From positions 3,534,001 to 3,598,000 of the forward strand of contig NZ_CP011868.1 in assembly GCF_001294645.1 (NCBI RefSeq): a stretch of DNA of 64,000 nt, read 5' to 3'. How positions within the stretch are numbered: the first letter of the stretch is position 1; every line of letters begins with the position of its first letter. The stretch comes from Pseudonocardia sp. HH130629-09 (GTDB taxonomy: Bacteria > Actinomycetota > Actinomycetes > Mycobacteriales > Pseudonocardiaceae). Positions 52,827 through 62,187 of this stretch are shown piece after piece. The notes under the pieces are model-generated. The model worked only from the letters and a program-made list of their open reading frames with translations. It ran no database searches and was not told the DNA's origin. The translations under genes were made by a program, and so were the position numbers.

Positions 52827-53366
52827 TCAGAACGCCCAGGTGCCGGTCATCAGCGCGACCCCCGTGACCGCCAGCAATCCGACGACGACGTGTTCCCCGG
52901 TCCCGCCGGTCCGGAACCGCAGCATCCGCGGCCAGCGGATCCCCGCCAACGGCCAGAACGCGAACCGGTTCCCGTTCGAGGTCAGCTCGTCGCCGATCGC
53001 ACCGATCCAGCAGCCCGCACCGGCCGCGACGCCGGTCCAGACCGCCGTCTGACCGGGCAGCAGGTAACCGGTCCCCCACCACGCCAGCAGCCCGACCGCG
53101 GCCGCGAAGACCGGCGAGTGCGACAGCCCGCGGTGCGACACCCCGGTCGTCACCCGCGACAGCCACCGGATCACCCGGCACAGCAGCCAGGTCACCGGCG
53201 GCAGCGCCCGCGCCGCGACGCTCGACGGATGATCCAGGTCCGGCGCGAACGCGGCCAGCGCGCACACCATCACGACCACCGGCACCAGCACCGGTGGCGG
53301 CGGCACCGCCGAGCACACCGCGAGCCCCAGCACCGCACCCGACAACGCGTGCGTACGCCCCATCAT
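52827..53366 (-). CDS. YdjM-like membrane-bound metal-dependent hydrolase (DUF457)
   Basis: 179 residues, four or five helices. Metal-ligand-like motifs GRTHALSGAVLGLAV, FAPDLDHPSS, SHRGLSHSPVF and GAIGDELTSNG are typical of the YdjM/LexA-regulated family. Enzymatic activity of the family is unproven. ATG 53366 (or 53363). Confidence 0.8.
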   Translation of the reverse strand: MMGRTHALSGAVLGLAVCSAVPPPPVLVPVVVMVCALAAFAPDLDHPSSVAARALPPVTWLLCRVIRWLSRVTTGVSHRGLSHSPVFAAAVGLLAWWGTGYLLPGQTAVWTGVAAGAGCWIGAIGDELTSNGNRFAFWPLAGIRWPRMLRFRTGGTGEHVVVGLLAVTGVALMTGTWAF

Positions 53367-54241
53367 CGTGACCCCACCTTCCCCAGAAGGACACGGAACG
53401 TAATCACGCGCCACCGTCCCGACCGGTCCCCGACACGCGCAGGACGGTCTTGACCACACCCGGTGGGCCGCGCAGGCTCGCACCGTGACGCAGCGGTGGC
53501 GCAACTGGGCGGGCAACCAGCGCACCCGTCCGATCAGGACGGTCCGGGCGCGCGACACCGGCGACGTCGTCGACGCCGTCCGCCGGGCCGCCGAACAGGG
53601 ACTGCGGGTGCGTCCGCTCGGCAGCGGCCACTCCTTCACCGGGATCGGCGTGCCCGACGGCGTCGCGCTCGCGGTGCCCGCCGACCCGGCCGGGCTGCGC
53701 TGCGACGGCGCGCTCGTGACCGTCCCGGCCGGGGTCACCCTGCACACGCTCAACCGGTGGCTGTGGGCGCGCGGACGGGCGCTGCCGAACCTCGGCGACA
53801 TCGATGCCCAGACCGTCGCCGGCGCGATCTCCACCGGCACCCACGGAGCCGGCGCCGGGTACCGCGGCATCGCCGACGCGGTGCGCGGGCTGCTCCTCGT
53901 CGACGGCACCGGCACGGTGCACACACTCGACACGACCCGCGAGCCCGACCTGTTCGACCTGGCCAGGGTGGGGCTCGGGGCGCTCGGGGTGATCGTCGAG
54001 GTGACCCTGGAGACCGTCCCCGCTTTCCACCTGCACGCCTGCGAGACCGCCCGCCCGCTCGCCGAGGTCCTCGACGGCCTCGACGCGCTCGCCGCGGCAC
54101 ACGACCACGTCGAGTTCTATTGGTTCCCGCACACCATCACCGCGGTGCTGAAGACCAACCACCGGACCGGCGCGACCGGCCCCCGCCGCAGCCGGGCCGC
54201 CGCCCTCGTCGGCGACGAGCTGCTCGGCAACGGCGCGTTAG

Positions 54242-55935
54242 CCCTGGTGATTCACGGAGCTGCGGATTGACCGCGTGATCGGCTGGCGGCGGATCCGGTC
54301 CGGTTCGTTCGATGGGTGGGCATGGCGAAGGGGCCGGCCTGCGCGTTCTGCCGGGAGCTCCCGCCGCTCGTCGTGTCGGGCTTCGGAGATCAACCAGCAG
54401 GAACAGGCAACGCGCACAGCCGCGCGAACGCGCGGGCGAGATCGACCGCCCAGGGCCAGGACCGTTGGATACGGACCCAGACTCGGCGTTGCCCGCGGGT
54501 GATCCGCGCGGCGGTGTGCAACAACCGGTAGCGCAACGCCTTCGGCTCGACCTTCGCCAGGTCGCCGTCGAGAAGCAGGCGCTGGGTCCAGGTGATCAGG
54601 TCGACCGCGAGCATGACCACGGTCAACCACGCCGCGTTGACGGCGAAGGACCGGGACGGGAAGTGGTTGAGGCCGGTGTCCTTGCCGCAGCGGATCCGGT
54701 CCTCGACCCGGGCGTGGGCGCGGTGGCGGGCGTCGAGGAAGGCGAGCTGCCCGACGCGGGTGTCGGTGGCGAACGCGGTGTAGCGCCAGCCGTCACGCTC
54801 CTCGAACGCATCGAGCTGCGCGCCGGGATGCGGCCGTTCGCGACGGACGACAACGCGGGTCCCGGCCGGGTAGTCGACCAACGCGGAGGCGGGGAGCAAG
54901 CCGGTGATCTCGGCCAGCCCGGCGCCGTCACGGTGCCCGCCGTCAGCGTCGACCGCCTCGGCCCACACCGTCTTCGGGACCAGGCTGATCACGGTGCGTT
55001 CGCGGTCGGTGACGGCCCAGCCGACGGAGAACTCACAGCTCACCGCTGTGTCTTGTTGCGCTCGGATGTGGGCGAGGAAGGCTTTCGTGGCGCCCGCGGT
55101 GTCGGTGCGGACCAGGATCGGGTGCCCGTGACGGAACGCGTCAGGGATCTGGGCGAGCGCGTCGTCGAGCACGTTGATGTGATCCGCGGCGGTGTTCGCA
55201 CCGGCGTTCCCGCGGCGCAAGCGGGCGGCGAGGAACTCGCCGGTGTTGTCGCAGAACGCCAGCATCGGGTGATACCCGAACGTCTTCTTGAACGTGGGCG
55301 TGGCCTGTTCCTTCTCGCTGTGGGCGATGACGATCGTGGCGTCGAGATCGATCACCAGCACGTCCCGGCCGTGCCGGCGCAGGTCGCGGCCGGCGACCCG
55401 AGCCGCGGGAAACGCGCGACCATCGACGTCGGCGTGCTGGGCCCAGACCACCTCCCGGGCCCGCGCCCGCCCCGCCGCGATCGAGGACAACCGGCGCTCG
55501 TCGAGCTTGTCGAGCAGTCGCCAGCAGGTCGAGTCCGATGCCACCGACCCGAACACCGCGCCCTGATCGGCCAGGACCGCGATCTCGCAGATCCTCGTGG
55601 CCCCGTCGGCGACCGCGACGGCCAGATCGACCAGCACCCGCCCCGGATCATGACGCGCCCGAGCTCGTCGCAGCGGTGCGAGCGCGGTCGAGAGTTCACT
55701 GGTCAACGTGGTCCGGTCGGCGACATCGGCCAGCAGACGCGACCCGACGTGCGACACCACCCCAGCGCCGTCGGCGGTCACGATGACCGGTGGGCGCGTG
55801 CTTGTAGTCTGCACTCGGAAAGTGCCTCCTCGACCATGGCGGACAGGGCTTCGACACCCGCTGTCTTACCTGGTCACGAGGCACTTTCTTCAGTTGGGGT
55901 CGGAGATCACCGGCACAGCCCGTGAAGAGTCCGGG
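54242..55935. mobile_element. IS1380-family insertion sequence with TTAG target duplication
   Basis: 1694 bp. Flanked by TTAG at 54238-54241 and 55936-55939. Ends are imperfect inverted repeats sharing TTCACGG (left starts CCCTGGTGATTCACGG, right complement CCCGGACTCTTCACGG). One intact transposase. Boundaries are fixed by the restored host frame. Confidence 0.93.
54390..55814 (-). CDS. IS1380-family transposase
   Basis: 474 residues. DDE positions in VLVIDLDATIVIAHSEKEQA, HPILVRTDTAGATKAFLAH and the C-terminal VEDRIRCGKDTGLNHFPS (E of the YREK-like block). KKTFGYHPMLAFCDNTGEFLA is a family hallmark. No stops, so probably active. Confidence 0.95.
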   Translation of the reverse strand: MQTTSTRPPVIVTADGAGVVSHVGSRLLADVADRTTLTSELSTALAPLRRARARHDPGRVLVDLAVAVADGATRICEIAVLADQGAVFGSVASDSTCWRLLDKLDERRLSSIAAGRARAREVVWAQHADVDGRAFPAARVAGRDLRRHGRDVLVIDLDATIVIAHSEKEQATPTFKKTFGYHPMLAFCDNTGEFLAARLRRGNAGANTAADHINVLDDALAQIPDAFRHGHPILVRTDTAGATKAFLAHIRAQQDTAVSCEFSVGWAVTDRERTVISLVPKTVWAEAVDADGGHRDGAGLAEITGLLPASALVDYPAGTRVVVRRERPHPGAQLDAFEERDGWRYTAFATDTRVGQLAFLDARHRAHARVEDRIRCGKDTGLNHFPSRSFAVNAAWLTVVMLAVDLITWTQRLLLDGDLAKVEPKALRYRLLHTAARITRGQRRVWVRIQRSWPWAVDLARAFARLCALPVPAG

Positions 55936-56474
55936 TTAGGGCTGGTCCAGCGGGTCGCCGCGGCGGCACCGCCGTTGGTGCCGCGGCTCAACCGGGTCAT
56001 GGCCGGGCAGATGGCCGCCGGGGAGTACGTGGCCCCGTCCTACGCGGTGTTCTGCAGCCCGCGCCGCGTGCGGTTCCTGGAGATGGAGTACGCCGTGCCG
56101 CGGGCCGCGCTCGGTGACGCGTTCGCCGGGCTGCGGGCCGCCGCCGCCCGGCACGCCGCGGACGTCGCGTTCCCCGTCGAGGTCCGGGTGCTCGGCGGCG
56201 ACGACATCGGGCTGTCCACCGCGTACGGACGCGACACCGCCTACCTCGCGGTGCACGTCCACGCGCGACGCCCGCACGAGGCCTACTTCGGCGCCGTCGA
56301 GTCGGTGCTGTCCGCACTGGACGGACGTCCGCACTGGGGCAAGCTGCACACCCGCACCGCGGCGCAGCTGCGGCCCCGCTACCCGCGGTTCGACGCGTTC
56401 GTCGCCGCGCGGGACCGGCTCGACCCGGAGGGCCGGTTCCGCAACCCCTACCTCGACCGGGTCCTGGGGGTTCC

Positions 56475-57485
56475 GTGCACGTCGACGCCCTGACCACGCC
56501 CGCGCTGCTGGTCGACGCGGCCGCGCTGGAGGCCAACCTCGCGGACATGGCGGCGCTGCTGCCCGGCCCGCGGCTGCGTCCGCACGTGAAGGCGCACAAG
56601 ACGACCGAGCTGGCCCGACGACAGGCCGCGCACGGCCACACCGGGTTCACCTGTGCGACGGTGCGTGAGGTGGAGGGCATGGCCGCGGCCGGTCTGGGCG
56701 CGGACCTGCTGCTGGCCAACGAGGTGCTCGACGCGCGCCGCCTCGGTGCCGTCGTGCGGTCCGGGGCCCGGGTGACACTCGCGATCGACTCCGAGCAGAC
56801 GCTGCGCGCGGCCGTCGACGGCGGCGTGCGCGAGGTGCTGATCGACGTCAACATCGGACTGCCGCGCTGCGGGATCACGCCGGCCCGCGCCGGGGCGCTC
56901 GCCGACGCCGCCCGCGCCGCCGGGCTGACGGTGCGCGGGGTGATGGGCTACGAGGGCCACCTGCAGATGCTCCCCGACCAGGCCGAACGGGCCCGGCTCA
57001 CCACCGAGTGCACCGACCGGCTCCGCGCGGCGCACGCCGACGTCGGCGGCGGGATCGTCTCCGGCGGCGGCACCGGGACGCACGCGTTGAACACCGCGTG
57101 CACCGAGATCCAGGCCGGGTCCTACGCGCTGATGGACACCGCCTACACCGCCGCCGGGCTGCCGTTCCGCCAGGCGCTCACCGTGCTGTCCACGGTGGTC
57201 TCGACGACCGCGCCGGACGGCGACATGCCCGGCTGGGCGGTCGCCGACGCCGGACTCAAGGCGTTCGGCATGGACCACGGCAACCCCACCGTCCCCGGCG
57301 GGAACGTGTGGTTCTGCGCCGACGAGCACCTCGTGTTCGCCGCCGACACCCCACCGGCCACCGGCGACCGGGTGCGGATCGTGCCCGCCCACGTCGACCC
57401 CACCGTCGCCCTCCACGAGCGGATGCACGTCGTGGAGGGCGACCGGGTCGTCGACACCTGGGCGGTCGACCTGCGCGGCTGGTGA
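56475..57485 (+). CDS. D-threonine aldolase / D-serine dehydratase-like PLP enzyme
   Basis: 336 residues, fold-type III (alanine racemase-like barrel). N-terminal TPALLVDAAALEANLADMA, PLP-lysine in LRPHVKAHKTTELA, VLIDVNIGLPRCGI and VSGGGTGTHALN (phosphate loop), C-terminal metal-binding-type domain. It overlaps the 3' end of the oxidase fragment by 19 bp (GTG 56475). With its presumed partner broken, expression may depend on the IS end. Confidence 0.85.
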   Translation: MHVDALTTPALLVDAAALEANLADMAALLPGPRLRPHVKAHKTTELARRQAAHGHTGFTCATVREVEGMAAAGLGADLLLANEVLDARRLGAVVRSGARVTLAIDSEQTLRAAVDGGVREVLIDVNIGLPRCGITPARAGALADAARAAGLTVRGVMGYEGHLQMLPDQAERARLTTECTDRLRAAHADVGGGIVSGGGTGTHALNTACTEIQAGSYALMDTAYTAAGLPFRQALTVLSTVVSTTAPDGDMPGWAVADAGLKAFGMDHGNPTVPGGNVWFCADEHLVFAADTPPATGDRVRIVPAHVDPTVALHERMHVVEGDRVVDTWAVDLRGW

Positions 57486-57487
57486 GG

Positions 57488-59206
57488 TCAGCCGGCGTCG
57501 ATGCCGCCGCCGTCGTACAGCGACTCGACCGTGTCGGCGAACTTCTCGGTGATCGGGCGGCGCTTGAGCTTCATGGTCGGGGTGAGCTCGTCGCCGCCGG
57601 GGATCCACGGGTCGGGCACGATCGCGTACCGGCGGACGGTCTCGACCCGGGCCAGGCGCGCGTTGCCCTCCTTCACCGCGCGAGCGACCTCCTCGCGCAC
57701 CGTCGGGTCGTCGTGGGCCCGGCCGGCCGCGACGTCCGGGTCCAGCGCGACCAGCGCGACGTTGTAGGGCCGGGCGTCGCCGATCACGCACAGCTGGCCG
57801 ATGAGCGGGGACCGGGACTTGATCGCCGACTCCACCGCCGACGGGGAGATGTTCTTCCCCGCCGCGTTGATGATCAGCTCCTTCTTCCGGTCGACGATCC
57901 GCAGGTAGCCGTCCTCGATGACGCCGATGTCGCCGGTGCGCAGGAAGCCGTCCTCGGTGAACACCGCCGCGGTCTCCTCCGGCTTGCCGCGGTAGCCCCG
58001 CATCACGGCCTCGGAGCGCATCAGGACCTCGCCGTCGGAGTCCAGGCGCAGCTCGGTCCCGGGCAGCGCGGGGCCCGCGGTGCCGACCCGGATCGCGTCG
58101 GACGGGTTGCAGGTGCACGCGGCGCAGTTCTCCGACATGCCGTAGATCTCGCCGAGCGGGACGCCGATCGCGTGGAAGAACAGCGTCAGCTCCGGCGCGC
58201 TCGGGGCGGCACCGATGTTGGCCGACCGCGCCTCGTCCAGGCCCAGTGCGGCCCGCAGCGACGCCAGGACCGGCGCGGCGGCCTCCACCCGGGCCGCGAG
58301 CTCGGCGGGCACCGGCTCCCCGGCCTGGGTGAGCCGGGCGGCCTCGGTCCCGTCGGCGATCGCCGCCTCCACGAGCGCGCGCTCCCGCGGCTCCCTGGCC
58401 GCGACCGCGGCCTCCACCCCCGCCTTGAGCTTCTCCCAGATCCGGGGCACCGCGAAGAACGAGTGCGGGCGCACCTCGCGCAGCGCCGCGCCGATCTCCC
58501 GCGGGTTCGCGCACGTCGTGACGTCGAGGCCGAACAGGATGGCCATGTAGTACGACGCGTCCCGCTCGGCGATGTGGGCCAGCGGCAGCCAGCACACCAC
58601 GCGGTCCCCGGGCCGCAGCCCGAACACCGTGCCGACGGTGCGGTTCGCGCTCACCAGGTTGCGATGGGTCAGCTCGACGCCCTTGGGCGGGCCGGTCGTC
58701 CCCGAGGTGTAGATGATCGTCAGCAGGTCGTCCGGGGTCACCGCGGCCGGCGCGGCGAGCGGCTCGGCCGCCAGCAGCACGTCCCACCCGATGGCGCCCT
58801 CCGGGCCGGGCCCGTCGAGGGCGACGACCCGGCAGCCGGCAGCCGCAGCCGGTGCCGCCGCGACGGCGGCGAAGCTCTCCTGCACGATCAGGACCGTGGC
58901 GCCGGAGTCGCGCAGCACGTACGCGATCTGCTCGGGCGAGGAGGTGTTGTAGATCGACAACGTGGCCGCCCCGAGCAGCACGGCGCCCAGGTCGGCGACG
59001 TGGAACTCGGGCCGGTTCTCCAGCATCAGCGCGACGACCGAGCCGTGGCCGACTCCGAGCCCGGCCAGGCCGGACGCGGCGCGGCGGGCCAGCACATCGT
59101 ACTCCGACCAGGTCCACCGGACCGCGCCGTCCCGGGTGCGCAGCGCGACCTCGTCGGGGCGTGCGGCGACGGTGTCGTGCAGGGCGTTCAGCAACGTCTC
59201 GGTCAT
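57488..59206 (-). CDS. Long-chain acyl-CoA synthetase (FadD15-like)
   Basis: 572 residues. AMP-binding motif LLTIIYTSGTTGPPKGVELT, then EIYGMSENCAACTCNP, LRTGDIGVIEDGYLRIVDRK and KNISPSAVESAIKSRSP. It adenylates a fatty or aromatic acid and forms its CoA thioester. ATG 59206 overlaps the stop of the FAD monooxygenase (ATGA), so both are made from one message. Converges with the PLP enzyme with 2 bp between. Confidence 0.92.
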   Translation of the reverse strand: MTETLLNALHDTVAARPDEVALRTRDGAVRWTWSEYDVLARRAASGLAGLGVGHGSVVALMLENRPEFHVADLGAVLLGAATLSIYNTSSPEQIAYVLRDSGATVLIVQESFAAVAAAPAAAAGCRVVALDGPGPEGAIGWDVLLAAEPLAAPAAVTPDDLLTIIYTSGTTGPPKGVELTHRNLVSANRTVGTVFGLRPGDRVVCWLPLAHIAERDASYYMAILFGLDVTTCANPREIGAALREVRPHSFFAVPRIWEKLKAGVEAAVAAREPRERALVEAAIADGTEAARLTQAGEPVPAELAARVEAAAPVLASLRAALGLDEARSANIGAAPSAPELTLFFHAIGVPLGEIYGMSENCAACTCNPSDAIRVGTAGPALPGTELRLDSDGEVLMRSEAVMRGYRGKPEETAAVFTEDGFLRTGDIGVIEDGYLRIVDRKKELIINAAGKNISPSAVESAIKSRSPLIGQLCVIGDARPYNVALVALDPDVAAGRAHDDPTVREEVARAVKEGNARLARVETVRRYAIVPDPWIPGGDELTPTMKLKRRPITEKFADTVESLYDGGGIDAG

Positions 59207-60612
59207 GCTCCGGCCTCCGGGGCGATCAGGGCCGGCGCCCGTTCAGGGGACTCGGTCGCCGGGGTGAGACCGCGTCGTGCGGACTCCTCGCGATTCTGCA
59301 CGAACCCGCGTGCCTCTCGGACCCTGGCGATCTCCCGGCCGACGTCGCGCCGCAGCACCCGCCACAGCTCGGCGCGGTCCACCGCAGGGTCGCGCAGGCA
59401 GTCGCGGACCCAGCCCAGGAGCCGGGCCGGGCGGAAGACCTGGGTCGGTGGCCGCCGGCGGGAGAACACGTCCCACAGCTCGGTGGCGCGGTCCTCGCTC
59501 ACGGCGAACCAGCGGTAGGACGCGCGCTCCAGCGGTGAGACGTCGTCGTCGCGCCCCAGGCCGTTGGCCCACTGGTACATCGGCAGGCACTGCTCGTCGC
59601 GGTCGGACTCCCAGCGCGCGAGCGCGGCGTCGAGGTCGGCCGGGTCGTCCAGGTACGGAGCGACGGCCTCGCCGAGCAGGCGGCCGAAGCGCAGCGCGTC
59701 GCGGATGCCCTGGGCGGTGACCGGGTCCTTGAAGTGACCGGCGTCGCCGGCGAGCGCCCAACCCGGCCCCTGCGAGTGCCGGAAGTACGACGGGTGACTG
59801 CGCGAGGTGCGGACCTTCGACGCCATCGTGCAGCCGCGCAGCCGCTCGGCCAACGGCGCGATCGCGGCCACGGTCGAGGAGAACGCGGCGGTCGCGTCGC
59901 GCCGGAACTCCTCCGCGCGCGCCACCGGCGGCATGAGCAGCACGACGGACTTCCCGCCGTCGCACGGGAAGACGGTGGCGAGCTCGCGCCCCTCGCGCCA
60001 CTGGGCGGCGACGCCGCGCAGCTCCTCGCGGGGGTCGTCGTAGTAGGCGAAGGCCATCATCCGCTGGTTCTCCCAGCGGTGGTGCTCGCGGGTGCCGAAC
60101 AGGCGGGCGACGGTGGAGCGACGCCCGTCGGCGCCGACCACCAGCTTCGCCCGGATCTCCCCGGTGCGGTCCTCGCGGTCCTTCCAGCGGACCCCGACGA
60201 CGCGTCCGTCGTCGTCGTGGAGCAGGTCGGTCACCCGGGTCGCCTCGCGGACCTCGGCCCCGGCCGCGCGAGCGGTCTCCACCAGCGCGAGGTCGAGCCC
60301 GGGGCGGCGCACGCAGGAGCCGGTGGCGATGCCCTCGTAGGCACCGTAGCGACCGGTGATCTCGACCTCCGGCGTGCCGAGCGCGGCCCGCGGATGCAGC
60401 GGCGGGTCCAGCGCCAGCACCCGGTCCCTGGCCCCGAGCCGTTCCAGCTCCGCCCAGTGGTGCGGGAAGAACAGGTGGGTGGACAGCGTGTCCGAGGGGA
60501 AGGTCGCGCCGTCGAGGGCGACGACCGCACGGCCGCGGCGGGCCAGAGCGATGGCGGCGGCGGAACCCGCACAGCGGGCCCCGACGACGAGCACGTCGGC
60601 GTGGGTCTCCAT
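59203..60612 (-). CDS. FAD-dependent monooxygenase / geranylgeranyl-reductase-like
   Basis: 469 residues. DVLVVGARCAGSAAAIALAR (FAD, group A style), VVGADGRRSTVARLFG (DG motif), WALAGDAGHFKDPVTAQGIR (GD motif). Typical of aromatic hydroxylase or halogenase-like flavoproteins. Operon with the acyl-CoA ligase; divergent from a TetR gene over 89 bp, the likely control point. Confidence 0.88.
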   Translation of the reverse strand: METHADVLVVGARCAGSAAAIALARRGRAVVALDGATFPSDTLSTHLFFPHHWAELERLGARDRVLALDPPLHPRAALGTPEVEITGRYGAYEGIATGSCVRRPGLDLALVETARAAGAEVREATRVTDLLHDDDGRVVGVRWKDREDRTGEIRAKLVVGADGRRSTVARLFGTREHHRWENQRMMAFAYYDDPREELRGVAAQWREGRELATVFPCDGGKSVVLLMPPVARAEEFRRDATAAFSSTVAAIAPLAERLRGCTMASKVRTSRSHPSYFRHSQGPGWALAGDAGHFKDPVTAQGIRDALRFGRLLGEAVAPYLDDPADLDAALARWESDRDEQCLPMYQWANGLGRDDDVSPLERASYRWFAVSEDRATELWDVFSRRRPPTQVFRPARLLGWVRDCLRDPAVDRAELWRVLRRDVGREIARVREARGFVQNREESARRGLTPATESPERAPALIAPEAGA

Positions 60613-60650
60613 GAGCAGCGACGATGGCAGTTCGACGAGTGTTTTACGAG

Positions 60651-60684
60651 AGTGTTCATCCAGTGGACGCACTTCTAGAACACT
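60651..60684. promoter_or_regulatory. Candidate TetR operator in divergent promoter
   Basis: AGTGTTC-N20-GAACACT, a perfect 7-bp dyad, with a further AGTGTT direct copy at 60639. Lies between the FAD monooxygenase start and the TetR start. Confidence 0.45.
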
Positions 60685-60701
60685 GCGGTTGTCCTGTCCC
60701 G

Positions 60702-61403
60702 GTGACGACGGGCGCAGGCACGACGGCAGCGGCGCGGGGCGAACGCCGGCGTGCCAGGACCCGGGCCGCGATCCTCGACCCCGCCGAGGAGGTCTTCCGC
60801 CGCGAGGGGCACGAGACGGCGCGGATCGAGGAGATCGCCGACCTCGCCGACGTGTCGGTGGGCTCGATCTACACCCACTTCGACGGCAAGCTCGGCCTCT
60901 ACCTGACCCTGGTCGAGCAGTCGCTGGACCTGTTCGCCGCATACATGGCGCGGGTCGACGCACCCGAGCTGACCCCGCTCGGCCGGGTCCTCGCGGGAGG
61001 CGACGCCTACCTGCGCTTCCATCTGGAGCACCCGGGCGCCTTCCAGTTCCTGGCCCACCCCCGACCCGCCGGCGCGGTGCACTCGGGCGGGGGCGACATC
61101 GAGACGCGGATCCGGGAACGGGTCGGCGGCCTGCTCGACGACTTCGCCGCCCGGATCGACGCGGCCGTCGCCGCCGGGGAGGCTCGACCGGTCGACGCCG
61201 GCCGGCTCACCCGCTACCTGTGGGGCGCGTGGAACGGCGTGATCGGGCTGAGCCTGCAGCCCGACGGGCAGCGGCTCTCGCCCGACGAGGTCGCCGAGAC
61301 CCTCGAGCTGGGCCGTTGGCTGCTGCGCGAGGGGCTGGCCACGGCGTCGCTGCGCGGACCGGACGGCACCGTCGGCGACCGGGTGCCCCTGCCCCGCGTC
61401 TGA
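60702..61403 (+). CDS. TetR-family regulator
   Basis: 233 residues from GTG 60702. HTH: RTRAAILDPAEEVFRREGHE, IEEIADLADVSVGSIYTHF, DGKLGLYLTLVEQ. An upstream start at 60624 is open but would use the operator region as coding sequence. Probable repressor of the divergent monooxygenase-ligase operon. Confidence 0.88.
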   Translation: MTTGAGTTAAARGERRRARTRAAILDPAEEVFRREGHETARIEEIADLADVSVGSIYTHFDGKLGLYLTLVEQSLDLFAAYMARVDAPELTPLGRVLAGGDAYLRFHLEHPGAFQFLAHPRPAGAVHSGGGDIETRIRERVGGLLDDFAARIDAAVAAGEARPVDAGRLTRYLWGAWNGVIGLSLQPDGQRLSPDEVAETLELGRWLLREGLATASLRGPDGTVGDRVPLPRV

Positions 61404-61425
61404 CCTCGGAGCAGGGTCCGGCTGC

Positions 61426-61863
61426 TCACACCCAACGTTGCGCCAGCGCGGCCAGCCCGGCCGCGAACACGCCGTTCGCGAACATCCCGGCGAGCTCGCC
61501 CTCGTCGGCCCCGTCCGCGTCGAACTCGGTCCACCACTCGCCGAAGGTGTGCCCGACCGCGGTGACCGGGGCCAGCCGGATGGTGGAGACGTAGCGGCGC
61601 ACCGGGAACGGCGACTCGAGGATCTCGTAGGTGAGGGCGTGCCCGCGCTCGTCGAGTGCGGTCAGCTCCTCGACGACGGTACCGCCGCCGTCGGCCAGTG
61701 TCAGGCGCCGCTGCGCACCGATCTCGCTGCCGGACGCGCCACGGATCAGCTCGCAGGTCGCGATCGCCGCGTGCCAGCGGTGGAGGCCACCGAAGTCACG
61801 GACGTGCGGCCACACCTCGGCCAGCGGTGCCGTGATCACGGCGCTGGAGTAGGGACGGGGCAT
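61426..61863 (-). CDS. SRPBCC (polyketide cyclase/dehydrase-like) protein
   Basis: 145 residues: SSAVITAPLAEVWPHVRDFG, LHRWHAAIATCELIRG, GEWWTEFDADGAD, a START-type lipid/aromatic-binding fold of the BetV1/PYR-like class. ATG 61863 fits the family start. Ligand unknown. Confidence 0.85.
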   Translation of the reverse strand: MPRPYSSAVITAPLAEVWPHVRDFGGLHRWHAAIATCELIRGASGSEIGAQRRLTLADGGGTVVEELTALDERGHALTYEILESPFPVRRYVSTIRLAPVTAVGHTFGEWWTEFDADGADEGELAGMFANGVFAAGLAALAQRWV

Positions 61864-62187
61864 CGGGAACTCCTCCTCGGGAGTGTCAGGACTGCCGGCG
61901 CAGGTGGGGGCCTGTGCCACGTACTCGGCGGCGTCGTGGAACACGGTGCGGGCGACCTCGCTGCCCTGCCCGGCGGGCTCCGGGCTCTCGCCCGTCCGCG
62001 CGGCGCGCAGGACCTCGGCGAGTTCGGCGTCAGGGTGCCGATCACGTACGCGGTCCGCACACCGGAGTTCTACCGGTCCCCGGGTACCCGGGGCGAGGGT
62101 CGGAGCCCGGACGGCGCAAGGCACCATGGACACGCCCCCCTTCCGCCGGGCTCGTGACCTCGGGGCCCGTGACGTCGTTGGAGAGAC
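61864..62187. other. Intergenic region without a supportable gene
   Basis: 324 bp between divergent starts. Open frames here are Arg/Pro-rich and resemble no family. The minus strand has a weakly protein-like piece (FHDAAEYVAQAP) continuous with the SRPBCC frame, possibly a longer N-terminus or a relic. It ends with the GGAGAG ribosome site of the next gene. Confidence 0.5.

Larger units (their letters stand above)
53485..56493 (+). pseudogene. D-arabinono-1,4-lactone oxidase-like FAD oxidase, split by IS1380
   Basis: 5' part (53485 to about 54241): RWRNWAGNQRTRP, VRPLGSGHSFTGIG (FAD-binding VAO type) and ISTGTHGAG. 3' part (55940-56493): EYVAPSYAVFCSP and the substrate-domain motif HWGKLHTRTA, ending NPYLDRVLG. 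Deleting the element plus one TTAG restores a continuous frame (NGALGLVQRVAAAAPP) of about 440 codons, the family length. The family oxidizes aldonolactones (vitamin C-like pathways) with O2. Split gene is dead; the insertion looks recent because both halves are undamaged. Confidence 0.93.

Noticed and set aside
56448-59518. Overlapping 830-890-codon frames on both strands across the PLP enzyme and acyl-CoA ligase
   Set aside because: Out-of-frame shadows; the real frames hold AMP-binding and PLP motifs.
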